From NCBI GenBank assembly GCA_041605955.1, contig JBFIXI010000046.1, positions 1 through 34,669 on the forward strand: DNA of 34,669 nucleotides. Reading direction: 5' to 3'. How positions within the stretch are numbered: position 1 is the first letter of the stretch; every line of letters starts with the position of its first letter. Both the position numbers and the translations under genes were made by a program. Below are positions 25,182-33,021 of this stretch, one piece after another. The stretch comes from JAHEJX01 sp041605955 (GTDB taxonomy: Bacteria; Actinomycetota; Acidimicrobiia; Spongiisociales; UBA5794). Under the pieces are notes generated by a model. The model was not told the origin of the DNA. It saw only the letters and a program-made list of their open reading frames with translations, and did not search any database.

Positions 25182-26048
25182 CTATCCGAAGCGGCCAGTG
25201 ATGTAGTCCTCAGTTGCTTGCTGCGAGGGATTCGTGAAGATGGTTCCGGTGTCTCCATACTCCACTAAGTGGCCGGTGCGCTGTCCGCTCTCGCCGACCT
25301 GGACGGTGAAGAAGGCGGTCCGGTCGCTGACACGGGCCGCCTGCTGCATGTTGTGGGTCACGATGATGATCGTGTAATCGGCCGTCAGCTCGTGCATCAG
25401 CTCTTCGATCCGCAATGTGGCTATCGGGTCCAACGCCGAGCAGGGCTCGTCCATGAGCAGCACGTCGGGGCTCGTGGCTATCGCCCGGGCGATGCACAAT
25501 CGCTGTTGCTGGCCACCGGACAGGGCTACCGCGGACTCCTTCAGCTTGTCCTTCACCTCATCCCACAGGGCGGCGCGGCGCAGCGACTCTTCCACGAGGT
25601 CGTCAAGGTTGGCCTTGGTGCCGGAGATCCTGGGGCCGAAGGCGACGTTCTCGTAGATGGACTTCGGGAACGGGTTTGGCTTCTGGAACACCATGCCGAT
25701 GTGGCGGCGGACCTGGACCGGATCGACCTCTTCACCGTACAGGTCGACGCCGTGGTATTGCACAACGCCGCTGACCCGCGCAATCTCGATCAGGTCGTTC
25801 ATCCGGTTGAAGCATCGCAGCACAGTCGACTTGCCGCAGCCCGAAGGCCCGATCATGGCAGTGATCCGGTTGCGAGGTACCTCCAGGCTGACATCGCGGA
25901 CGGCGTGGAAGTCGCCGTAGTGGACGTTGAGATCCCGCACCGCGAAGACCGGCTTCCCCGCCGGATGGTGCTCAGTAGCGCGCTCGGTTGACTCGGCGGC
26001 GGCTTGCGGAGTCTCCTTCTCACCGGATGTCTGCACTGGGGTGTCCAT
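25182..26048 (-). CDS. pstB: Phosphate ABC transporter ATP-binding protein
   Basis: The 288-residue ATPase shows Walker A GPSGCGKST (67-75), Q-loop MVFQKPNPFPKSIYENVAFGPR, the ABC signature LSGGQQQRLCIARAIA, Walker B VLLMDEPCSALDP and the H-loop IIIVTHNMQQA. The PFPKSIYENV phrase is diagnostic of PstB. It has an extra disordered N-terminus of about 30 residues (MDTPVQTSGEKETPQAAAES...). ATG at 26048, 8 nt after the pstA stop. It drives phosphate import through PstCA. Confidence 0.97.
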   Translation of the reverse strand: MDTPVQTSGEKETPQAAAESTERATEHHPAGKPVFAVRDLNVHYGDFHAVRDVSLEVPRNRITAMIGPSGCGKSTVLRCFNRMNDLIEIARVSGVVQYHGVDLYGEEVDPVQVRRHIGMVFQKPNPFPKSIYENVAFGPRISGTKANLDDLVEESLRRAALWDEVKDKLKESAVALSGGQQQRLCIARAIATSPDVLLMDEPCSALDPIATLRIEELMHELTADYTIIIVTHNMQQAARVSDRTAFFTVQVGESGQRTGHLVEYGDTGTIFTNPSQQATEDYITGRFG

Positions 26049-26056
26049 CGTAAGCG

Positions 26057-26983
26057 CTATGCCCTTTCGAACCGGTCCCTGAGGACGATGGCAGCCGCGT
26101 TCACCACCAACAACAGCGCTAGAAGCACGATTATCGCGGCGGCTGTCAGTGCCCTGAACTCCTCCTGCGGCTGCCGCGCCCAGTTGAAGACGATTATCGG
26201 CAATGCCGTGTATTTCTCCTGCGTGAAGCGCTCGACGAATGAGACCCCTTCAGCCGACGCGAAGAAGCTCGACAGCACGGCGCCCGCCAGCAGCAGGGGA
26301 GCCGACTCGCCGAAGGCGCGGGCGATGGTCAACACGGTCCCGGTGAGGATGGCCGGCAAAGCGACGGGTATCACCTGATGGCGGATGGTCTCCCACTTGG
26401 TGGCCCCGACTCCCATGGAGGCCTGCCGCAGCGCGTCCGGCACGGCGCGGAGCGCTTCCGAAGCGGTGATGATCATGATCGGTAGCACCAGCACTGCCAG
26501 CGTCAGCCCGCCGGCCAGCACGGTGCGCCCTCCGGTGAGGCCGCTGGCAAGCTTGACGAAGACGGCGAGTCCGAGGAGGCCGTAGACGATGGACGGCACC
26601 CCTGCCAAGTTACGAATGTTGGCCGTGATGAATCGAGTGAGGCGGGTGTCGCGGGCGTACTCCTCGAGATATATGGCGGCGCCCACGCCGATGGGGAAGG
26701 CGACGATGACGACGATCACTGTCAACGCGATCGACCCGATGATCCCCTGAATGACTCCAGCCTTCTCCGGCGTGGGTGACAGCGGATCGGTGACGAACGA
26801 CCAGCCTCGGTCGGAGATCACCTCGATGCCACCCGTGAAGACATCGACGAGCAATGTCACGAGGATGCCCAGCGAGGCCAGCAACATCACGAGCAGCACC
26901 GCGGAGAGGGCGGTACCGGCCAAGTCGAAGCCGCGCCGTTTCAGATTGGTGGCGACTACATCGGCGGTGGTGGGCAGCGCCAT
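26057..26983 (-). CDS. pstA: Phosphate ABC transporter permease PstA
   Basis: The 308-residue permease has six hydrophobic helices and the binding-protein-dependent transport motif in PIMIITASEALRAVPDALRQASMGVGATKWETIRHQVIPVALPAILTG (EA-loop that contacts PstB). GVGAAIYLEEYARDTR and ANIRNLAGVPSIVYGLLGLAVFV are typical of PstA. ATG 26983 begins 2 nt after the pstC stop. An in-frame TTG at 26989 would overlap the pstC stop by 4 nt and cannot be excluded. Confidence 0.96.
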   Translation of the reverse strand: MALPTTADVVATNLKRRGFDLAGTALSAVLLVMLLASLGILVTLLVDVFTGGIEVISDRGWSFVTDPLSPTPEKAGVIQGIIGSIALTVIVVIVAFPIGVGAAIYLEEYARDTRLTRFITANIRNLAGVPSIVYGLLGLAVFVKLASGLTGGRTVLAGGLTLAVLVLPIMIITASEALRAVPDALRQASMGVGATKWETIRHQVIPVALPAILTGTVLTIARAFGESAPLLLAGAVLSSFFASAEGVSFVERFTQEKYTALPIIVFNWARQPQEEFRALTAAAIIVLLALLLVVNAAAIVLRDRFERA

Positions 26984-26985
26984 CG

Positions 26986-27903
26986 TCAATACCTCTGCCG
27001 GTAGCGGCGGACGACGCGCTCGCTGACGATGTTGAGGATCAGCGTGAAGACGAAGAGGAGCAGGCCGACGAAGAAGAGGCTCTGAAAGGCGGCGTTGTCA
27101 CCGGCAACCTGGTCGCTCCCGATTGCCAGCGAGGCCATGGCTCCAGTCATCGTCTGGCCCCCTTCCGTGACGTTCAGCGTGAGCAGTGATCCGCCGGCGG
27201 CGCCGGCGGCGATCGCCACCACCATCGTCTCCCCGATGGCCCGAGATATGGCCAGGATCATGGATGCAACGACACCGGAGATGGCTGCCGGCAGGACCAC
27301 CCGAACCGTTGTATGCCACTTCTTGGCGCCCAACCCGTAGGAGGCGGCCCGCAACGGATCCGGCACAGCCGACAGCGCGTCCTCCGACACGGACGCCACC
27401 AACGGGATGATCAAGATGCCGACCCCGATGCCGGCGGCGCCCAGGTTGAACACCTCGGTGGAGCTCCAGATGCGGGCCATGATCTGCGGCGTGACGAAGG
27501 TGAGCGCGAAGAATCCGATCACGACGCTGGGAATGCCGGCGAGGATCTCGAGAGTCGGCTTGAGAATGCGGCGCACCCGGCTGCTGGCGTACTCGGAGAG
27601 ATAGATGGCGGCCCCCAACCCGAGCGGGGCCGCCACGACCATCGCCACGGCGCTGATCAGCAGCGTGTGGACGACGATGGTTCGCAGGTCGAAGCGGCCC
27701 CTCCTGGGGAACCAACCATTGGCCCACAGCTGGCTGAGTTCGACCTTGGTGATGAAGTCGACGGCGCCGCCGATCAGCGACAGCACGATGCCGACGCTGA
27801 CCGCGATGGATAGCACCGACGCCAGCAGAAAGGTGGCGCGGACTCTGCGTTCTCGGCGCAAGCGCTTGGGATCCCCGCGCAGATCGATCGATGTGCTGGT
27901 CAC
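26986..27903 (-). CDS. pstC: Phosphate ABC transporter permease PstC
   Basis: The 305-residue permease has six membrane helices and the coupling loop VSEDALSAVPDPLRAASYGLGAKKWHTTVRVVLPAAISGVVA. Further PstC hallmarks are GAAIYLSEYASSRVRRILKPTLEILAGIPSVVIGFFAL and SRAIGETMVVAIAAG. The GTG start at 27903 lies 98 nt after the pstS stop. That gap contains no convincing hairpin, so pstS and pstC are probably on one mRNA. Confidence 0.96.
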   Translation of the reverse strand: MTSTSIDLRGDPKRLRRERRVRATFLLASVLSIAVSVGIVLSLIGGAVDFITKVELSQLWANGWFPRRGRFDLRTIVVHTLLISAVAMVVAAPLGLGAAIYLSEYASSRVRRILKPTLEILAGIPSVVIGFFALTFVTPQIMARIWSSTEVFNLGAAGIGVGILIIPLVASVSEDALSAVPDPLRAASYGLGAKKWHTTVRVVLPAAISGVVASMILAISRAIGETMVVAIAAGAAGGSLLTLNVTEGGQTMTGAMASLAIGSDQVAGDNAAFQSLFFVGLLLFVFTLILNIVSERVVRRYRQRY

Positions 27904-28001
27904 TAGTGCATCTTCCTATTCCGGGCGGTAGCGGATCCTATATGGGCGCCGTCCGGAGCGCTCGATCACCCCGGAGCCCATCGGTCCCACCCTTGGTCCC
28001 C

Positions 28002-28991
28002 TCAGCGGTTGCTCCAGGCATCCCGGGTGGCCTGGATGTCGGCCTCCGGCAAGTTGACGTAACCGGCCTCGCCGACGGCAACCAGCCCTTCGTCGGATAG
28101 GTAGAAGTCCACGAAGTCCGTCAGCGCCGGCTTGGCCGCCGCCATTGCCTTGTTCACATAGATGTATAGAGGCCGCGACAGCGAGTACTCGAAGCTGGCA
28201 ATCGTATCGGCGGTGGGCGCGACACAGCCGGTACCCCCATCGATGTCGATCGCCTGGAGAACATCGATGTTCTCGGCAAAGAAGGCGAATCCCACCCAGC
28301 CCAGCGACGTGTCGTTGCCGGAGATGCCCTGGACGATTACGTTGTCGTTGCCGGATGCTTCGTAGTCGACCCGAGTCGCCTCCTCCTGACCCCGCTCGGA
28401 AGCGATGTCCTCGATGACCAGCTCCACGAAAGTGTCATACGTGCCCGACTCCTCGCCAGGTGCGGTGATGACCAGCGGCGCGGCGGGATAAGGGGCATGG
28501 GTGGCACCGAGCTCTGCGGCTAGACCGTCGGCGTCGTTCCAGTTATCGAAGCCCTCGGATTCGGGGCCGACCAGAGCGTAGAGGTCGTTGAAGTCGAGGC
28601 AGCTGACTGCGTTGTTGGCCGACGACGTTATGACTGCGATCCCGTCGGTGGCGACATGTAACTCGACATAGTCAACACCGTTGGCGGCGCACTTATCCGC
28701 CTCGCTGTCCTTGATCGGCCGGGAGGCATCCGAGATGTCGGTCTCGCCGTTGCAGAATCGTTGGAAGCCGTCACCGGTGCCGGGTCCCTCGACAGAGATG
28801 GCAACCCCGGGATTGGCCGCGCTGAAATCCTCGGCGACGAGGGCTGTTATCGGCTCCACAGTCGACGATCCGGACACCTCGATACTGGCTCCGGTGCCGG
28901 GTGTAGTCGCCGTCCCGTCTTCTGAGTCGCCACATGCCGCAGCCAACAATGCCAGTGTGGCCAAGAGCGCGCCAGCTCTGCGGATCTTCAT
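28002..28991 (-). CDS. pstS: Phosphate-binding lipoprotein PstS
   Basis: The 329-residue protein has a lipoprotein signal (MKIRRAGALLATLALLAAACGDS, lipobox LAAAC with the lipidated Cys). The binding-protein core contains IEVSGSSTVEPITALVAEDF, GTGDGFQRFCNGETDISDASRPI, GEESGTYDTFVELVIED and VQGISGNDTSLGWVGFAFF, with the phosphate-contacting Ser/Thr/Asp residues of PstS. It captures phosphate outside the membrane and hands it to PstCA. ATG 28991 is chosen because the signal peptide begins there, with CAGGAG upstream; a longer in-frame reading would cross the promoter. A PHO box lies about 107-128 nt upstream. Confidence 0.96.
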   Translation of the reverse strand: MKIRRAGALLATLALLAAACGDSEDGTATTPGTGASIEVSGSSTVEPITALVAEDFSAANPGVAISVEGPGTGDGFQRFCNGETDISDASRPIKDSEADKCAANGVDYVELHVATDGIAVITSSANNAVSCLDFNDLYALVGPESEGFDNWNDADGLAAELGATHAPYPAAPLVITAPGEESGTYDTFVELVIEDIASERGQEEATRVDYEASGNDNVIVQGISGNDTSLGWVGFAFFAENIDVLQAIDIDGGTGCVAPTADTIASFEYSLSRPLYIYVNKAMAAAKPALTDFVDFYLSDEGLVAVGEAGYVNLPEADIQATRDAWSNR

Positions 28992-29064
28992 CGATTGGCT
29001 TCTCCTGAGTTGCCTGAGACCTTCCGGGTGAGGGAGGACAATCAGCACCACCCTCGCCACCGGC

Positions 29065-29070
29065 AAAATA
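29065..29070 (-). promoter_or_regulatory. Candidate pstS -10 box
   Basis: TATTTT on the minus strand lies 27 nt downstream of the PHO box in the direction of pstS. A third, weaker repeat-like unit (29087-29097) sits 16 nt before it, where a -35 element would be replaced by bound PhoP. Confidence 0.4.
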
Positions 29071-29097
29071 CGAGGACCGATTGACGTCGACAGATAC

Positions 29098-29119
29098 CAG
29101 AGATGAACTGGAGGTGAAT
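29098..29119 (-). promoter_or_regulatory. PHO box (two adjacent 11-bp repeats)
   Basis: Read on the minus strand, ATTCACCTCCA and GTTCATCTCTG are directly adjacent 11-bp units. They match the actinobacterial PhoP site built on GTTCACC-like repeats, best described in Streptomyces. The site lies between divergent pstS and phoR and can serve both. Confidence 0.7.
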
Positions 29120-29161
29120 TCGCCGTAGCGCCAGGCGGCATTTGGGAGTCAGGAGACCTCC

Positions 29162-29175
29162 TATAGTCGGGTGGC
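29162..29175 (+). promoter_or_regulatory. Candidate leaderless promoter -10 of phoR
   Basis: TATAGT (29162-29167) is followed by 8 nt and the phoR GTG, without a clear ribosome binding site. The PHO box ends 42 nt upstream of it. Confidence 0.5.
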
Positions 29176-30333
29176 GTGACCTGGATTGTCGTGCTCTTGG
29201 CTGTGGCGCTGACTGCAGCGGTCGCCGCCGTCCTCCGGCTCTACCGGGCTCGCAATGCGGCGCAGCGTGAGTTGGCGGCCCGGCGCAAGGAGGTCGATGC
29301 GCTGCGGGCCGATGGGAAGAGCCGCGAAGTACTGCTGCAGAACGCGCAGGGCGCCATCACCGGAGCGCGGATCGGCATTGTCATCACCGACCCTGGGGGT
29401 GCGGTGGTCGAGGCCAACCCGGCGGCCAAGCACTTCCTCGGCGCTCGGCACGGGATGGCCCTCGCCGAATCGAAGACGCGCCAACTGGTCGACGCTGCTC
29501 GGCGCCACGGGCGGGCTGCCAGCGAGGAGCTGGAGATACGCAATCCGATGCCGCGCACGCTGGCCGTGACCGCAAACCCGCTCGCTGATACCGGATGGGT
29601 CGTGGCCTATATCGACGACGTCTCTGACAGGCGCAAGGTGGACGCCGCCCGGACGGACTTCGTTGCCAACGTGAGCCACGAGCTCAAGACGCCACTGGGG
29701 GCGCTGACGCTGCTCGCCGAGACTCTGGAGACTGCTACAGACCCTGCAGTACGGCAACGCCTCTTCACCCGGATCGGAGAACAGGCGGCGCGGATGAGCC
29801 GCCTGGTGGATGGCATTCTCGACTTGTCGTTGGTGGAAGCGGCGGGGATGGAGCCGGCGCTGGTCGACCTGAACAAGGTGTTGGCCGCCGCCGCCGTCCA
29901 CGTCCGCGACATTGCCACCGGGGCGGGGGTGATGCTGGATGCCCGAGTCTCCAATGATCAAGTCATGGTGCTCGGTGACGAGCGACAGCTCATCTCGGCG
30001 GTCGGCAACCTGCTCAACAACGCAATTACCTATACCGCCATGGCCGGCCCGCCGCGGCGGGTCACGGCTGAGGTCGACGTGCGTGGCGGCGAAGCCGTGG
30101 TCGAAGTCGTCGACACCGGGATCGGCATCCCTGCCAAGCATCAGCGCCGCATCTTCGAGCGTTTCTACCGGGTCGACTCGGCGCGCAGTCGGGAAACCGG
30201 CGGTAGCGGGCTGGGGCTAGCGATAGTGCGCCACGTTGCCATGAGCCACGGCGGCACGGTCGAGCTCGAGTCGGAATCGGGGGTCGGCTCCACCTTCCGC
30301 ATCGTCATTCCCGTGGCTGCGGGGGTGAGCTGA
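29176..30333 (+). CDS. phoR: PhoR/SenX3-like sensor histidine kinase
   Basis: The 385-residue kinase has a single N-terminal membrane helix (3-21), a coiled-coil stretch (about 25-60), a PAS-like domain (about 60-150), the dimerisation H-box FVANVSHELKTPLGAL with phosphoaccepting His168, and an ATPase domain with N-box LLNNAITYT, DTGIGIP, FERFYRVD and GGSGLGLAIV. The absence of a large extracytoplasmic sensor fits SenX3/PhoR kinases, which read phosphate status through PstSCAB-PhoU rather than directly. Adjacent to the response regulator and divergent from pstSCAB-phoU. GTG start. Confidence 0.94.
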   Translation: MTWIVVLLAVALTAAVAAVLRLYRARNAAQRELAARRKEVDALRADGKSREVLLQNAQGAITGARIGIVITDPGGAVVEANPAAKHFLGARHGMALAESKTRQLVDAARRHGRAASEELEIRNPMPRTLAVTANPLADTGWVVAYIDDVSDRRKVDAARTDFVANVSHELKTPLGALTLLAETLETATDPAVRQRLFTRIGEQAARMSRLVDGILDLSLVEAAGMEPALVDLNKVLAAAAVHVRDIATGAGVMLDARVSNDQVMVLGDERQLISAVGNLLNNAITYTAMAGPPRRVTAEVDVRGGEAVVEVVDTGIGIPAKHQRRIFERFYRVDSARSRETGGSGLGLAIVRHVAMSHGGTVELESESGVGSTFRIVIPVAAGVS

Positions 30334-31050
30334 TTGGTCAGCGTGCTGGTGATCGAGGATGAGCCGGCATACGTCGAGGCGCTCGAGGTCGCGCTCGTCC
30401 AAGATGGGTTCGATGTGCACGCCGCGATGGACGGCCGAGAAGGCCTGAAGACATTCGACGAGGTGCGTCCCGATGTCGTCCTCCTCGACCTGATGTTGCC
30501 GGGCATCCAGGGACTCGACGTGCTGCGCCGCATCCGCGACCGCAGCGCGGCTCCGGTTATCGTCCTCTCGGCCAAGGATCAGGAGTCCGACGTGGTGTCC
30601 GCCTTGGAGTTGGGAGCCGACGACTACGTCACCAAGCCGTATTCGGTGCGAGAGCTGGTGGCCCGAATCCGAGCCGCCGCTCGACGCGCCGGATCCGGAC
30701 CGGAGGTGCGATCCGTCATTCGGATCGGTGACGCCGTGCTCGACCCGGGACGCTACGAGCTCCGGGTGGCCGAGCAGGTATTTTCCCTGCCCCGCAAGGA
30801 GTTCGAGCTGCTCCAGATCCTGATGTCACAGCCAGGACGCATTGCGAGCCGAGCGTCTCTGCTGGAACGGGTGTGGGGCTACGACTGGGGTGAGTCGAAG
30901 AGTCTCGACCAGCACATCAGGCGGCTGCGGCGCAAACTCGAGCATGCCAGGGCGGGGCCCATGATCCGAACGGTGCGCGGCGTTGGCTACCGGCTCGACC
31001 CGCCGGTCGAACCCGCCGCGCCGCAAGCTGGCGGCCGGTCGAGTCGGTGA
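30334..31050 (+). CDS. phoP: PhoP/RegX3-like response regulator (OmpR family)
   Basis: The 238-residue regulator has a receiver domain with acidic pocket E8-D9, phosphoacceptor Asp52 (LLDLMLPG), and Lys101 (DDYVTKPYS). An OmpR winged-helix domain follows (FSLPRKEFELLQILMSQPGRIASRASLLERVWGYDW, KSLDQHIRRLRRKLE, IRTVRGVGYRL). It should bind the PHO box at 29098-29119 when phosphate is low. TTG 30334 directly follows the phoR stop; GTG 30343 is an alternative start. The C-terminal 20 residues are Pro/Ala-rich and probably disordered. The stop lies 7 nt from the convergent peroxiredoxin stop. Confidence 0.94.
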   Translation: MVSVLVIEDEPAYVEALEVALVQDGFDVHAAMDGREGLKTFDEVRPDVVLLDLMLPGIQGLDVLRRIRDRSAAPVIVLSAKDQESDVVSALELGADDYVTKPYSVRELVARIRAAARRAGSGPEVRSVIRIGDAVLDPGRYELRVAEQVFSLPRKEFELLQILMSQPGRIASRASLLERVWGYDWGESKSLDQHIRRLRRKLEHARAGPMIRTVRGVGYRLDPPVEPAAPQAGGRSSR

Positions 31051-31057
31051 CGACCCG

Positions 31058-31516
31058 TTAGATAGCGGCCAGCGCCTCGGTGTACTCGTCGAACTCGCGG
31101 CCGATGCCGAGCGCCTCCGAGGCGACGATGTTGCGGATCACTCCGGCGTCGTCGAGGACGAACGTGTATCGCTTGGCGGAGCCGTACTTCTCGTCGAATG
31201 CGCCATACGCCTTGGTGATCTCACCGTGGGGCCAGTAGTCGCTGAGCACGCTGAAGCTGAAGTGGTTGTCGTCGGCCCACTTCTTGATCGTCGGTACCGC
31301 GTGAGGAGTGATGGCGACGACGTTGGCGTCCATCTTGGCGAGGCCGGCCAGGTTGTCACGCACCACACACAGCTCGCCTTCGCAGATCCCGGTGAACGGG
31401 AACGGGATGAAGACGATCAACGACTTGCGACCTTGGAGTTCGTCCAGGGTGACCATCTCGCGATCCTGGTTGGGCAGCTCGAAACTGGGGGCGGGGTCGC
31501 CCACTGAGAGCTTCAT
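31058..31516 (-). CDS. ahpE: AhpE-type peroxiredoxin
   Basis: The 152-residue protein has the peroxiredoxin motif FIPFPFTGICEGEL, with peroxidatic Cys45 in P-x3-T-x2-C, and RYTFVLDDAGVIR. FPFTGICEGEL and LSDYWPHGEITKAYG closely resemble mycobacterial AhpE, a one-Cys enzyme that reduces peroxides and peroxynitrite. A second Cys (50) sits five residues after the first; its role is unknown. ATG 31516 with AAGGAG upstream. The gene converges on phoP with 7 nt between stops. TACTGT on the minus strand at 31548-31553 is a possible -10 box. Confidence 0.93.
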   Translation of the reverse strand: MKLSVGDPAPSFELPNQDREMVTLDELQGRKSLIVFIPFPFTGICEGELCVVRDNLAGLAKMDANVVAITPHAVPTIKKWADDNHFSFSVLSDYWPHGEITKAYGAFDEKYGSAKRYTFVLDDAGVIRNIVASEALGIGREFDEYTEALAAI

Positions 31517-31589
31517 GTCGGGGCTCCTTCAAATCTCGGGGAGCACCACAGTACTCAAATGCCGCCGCCGCTCCACCATGTGAGGCTGG

Positions 31590-32660
31590 CTAGAGGAGCA
31601 CCCGGGCCGCCCACCCGACTGGGTCGGTCAGCTCGGCAAGCGTCGGGAGTTGGTCGGGCGACTCCCATAGCTCGTCGAGCGCCTCATCACCCCAGCGGCG
31701 GGCGATCTCACCGCTGAAGTCGGCGGCATCCTGGGCGCGATGGCGCTGCAGATCGAGACCGGCGAGCTGCTGCAGCAACTCTGCGCCTTGCTCGGGCTCG
31801 GCCCGCCGGCGGGCCGCCGCCTCCGCGATGCGTTCCAGCTGCGGCAACTTCGGAGCCGCCACCCGGCCGGTGACGTATTCGCCGAAGCCTTCGGTGATCG
31901 CAATCATCGCCTGCAACCGTTCCAGCCGTTGCGGGTCGTGCTTCATGCCGAGCATTTCTGTGATGGCGTCCGGGCCACCGGCCAGCATTCCCTCGAGTTG
32001 ACTGGGATCCTGGAGCGAGCTGAGCATCTCGCTCATTCCGCTCATGTCGAACTCGAGGCCGGCGAAGAAGTCGTCGACGGCCTCGAGAAACGCCGCCCGA
32101 TACCAATCACGGTCAAGGACGGCGTGGTGGGCAACCTCCCGGGTCACGGCCCACATGCGGACCTGGTGGGAGTCGAGCCCGTGTCCGGCGGCGAAGTCTT
32201 CGACATTGGGGACGATCACGTAGCGATCGGCGTGATCGAGGGCGGGCAAGCCGGCATCGAACTGGCCAAGCGCTTGCTGAGCCATGAATCCGACCATCGA
32301 CCCCGCTTGCATTCCCAGCAGGGCGGGGCCCAAGGCCGCCAACGGCGAGGGCCCGACGTCGCCGCCCAGCTTCGCCGCCAACGGCTCCACCAGATAACGA
32401 AAGCTCTGCGCGTTCTCCCTGGCCCAGGTGGCGCGATCGACGGGATGCAGGCGCGCCGCAGAGGGGATGGTCAGCCCGGGTTGGTCGGAGAGCAATAGCT
32501 CAGCTGCCAGGGTCAGCTCGGAGTACTCGTCGGCGATCGCGGGCTCGACCGGTTCGGGAGCGCCGGCGACCGACTTGATCACCTCGTCGGCGAGCCGCCA
32601 GTTCACCGGGCCCGGTGACTGCAGTAGCTCGAATAGTCGGTCGAAGATGCTGTCTTCCAC
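31590..32660 (-). CDS. DUF2342 / zincin-like protein with altered metal motif
   Basis: The 356-residue protein matches DUF2342, annotated in actinobacteria as putative hydrolase or F420-associated zincin. Visible family blocks are RLHPVDRATWARENAQSFRYLVEPLAAKL, MQAGSMVGFMAQQALGQFD, YVIVPNVEDFAAGHGLD, MWAVTREVAHHAVL and MIAITEGFGEYVTG. The expected HExxH zinc motif reads REVAH (174-178): the first His is Arg, so zinc binding is doubtful. I believe some family branches share this change, so it may be ancestral rather than a recent loss. GTG 32660 follows the leaderless-type box TAGACT. The enzyme's substrate is unknown. Confidence 0.82.
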   Translation of the reverse strand: MEDSIFDRLFELLQSPGPVNWRLADEVIKSVAGAPEPVEPAIADEYSELTLAAELLLSDQPGLTIPSAARLHPVDRATWARENAQSFRYLVEPLAAKLGGDVGPSPLAALGPALLGMQAGSMVGFMAQQALGQFDAGLPALDHADRYVIVPNVEDFAAGHGLDSHQVRMWAVTREVAHHAVLDRDWYRAAFLEAVDDFFAGLEFDMSGMSEMLSSLQDPSQLEGMLAGGPDAITEMLGMKHDPQRLERLQAMIAITEGFGEYVTGRVAAPKLPQLERIAEAAARRRAEPEQGAELLQQLAGLDLQRHRAQDAADFSGEIARRWGDEALDELWESPDQLPTLAELTDPVGWAARVLL

Positions 32661-32672
32661 GTCTGAAGTCTA
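32661..32672 (-). promoter_or_regulatory. Candidate leaderless -10 box of the DUF2342 gene
   Basis: TAGACT (minus strand, 32672-32667) is 6 nt from the GTG start, exactly the -10 to +1 distance. No ribosome binding site is present. Confidence 0.5.
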
Positions 32673-32727
32673 AGAGGCCGGGGCCGGCTAGTTCGGCGGG
32701 GGCGCCGCAGTGAGTGAGGGCGCAGGT

Positions 32728-32754
32728 TTGACGGCACCGCGGTCTGGGTAGAGA
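32728..32754 (+). promoter_or_regulatory. Possible promoter of the DUF6458-like gene
   Basis: TTGACG (32728-32733) and TAGAGA (32749-32754) are separated by a short 15-nt spacer. AAAGGGG at 32771-32777 then serves as ribosome binding site. Confidence 0.35.
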
Positions 32755-32781
32755 CGGGGCCTCTATGTAGAAAGGGGTCGC

Positions 32782-33021
32782 ATGGCTGGACTCAGCCTGT
32801 TGTTGGTCGCCGCCGGCGCCGTTATGGCGTTCGCGGTGTCGGATCGCGTCGAAGGTGTCGACCTGATCGCCACCGGGTACATCCTGATGATCGTCGGTGG
32901 AATCGGGCTCCTTGCGTCGCTGTTCTCCAACACCTTCGGCGGCGTGCGCAGTCGCACCGAACGCACAGTCAGCCCGGACGGAAGGACCGTGGTCGAGCAA
33001 ACCGAGACGAAGACCCGCTAG
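32782..33021 (+). CDS. Small two-helix membrane protein (DUF6458-like)
   Basis: The 79-residue protein has two hydrophobic helices (GLSLLLVAAGAVMAFAV and LIATGYILMIVGGIGLLASLF) joined by SDRVEGVD, and a polar C-terminus (SRTERTVSPDGRTVVEQTETKTR). This layout matches small DUF6458-type actinobacterial proteins of unknown function. ATG 32782 with AAAGGGG upstream. Its TAG overlaps the stop of the convergent htrA gene in the shared tetranucleotide CTAG (33018-33021). Confidence 0.8.
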   Translation: MAGLSLLLVAAGAVMAFAVSDRVEGVDLIATGYILMIVGGIGLLASLFSNTFGGVRSRTERTVSPDGRTVVEQTETKTR

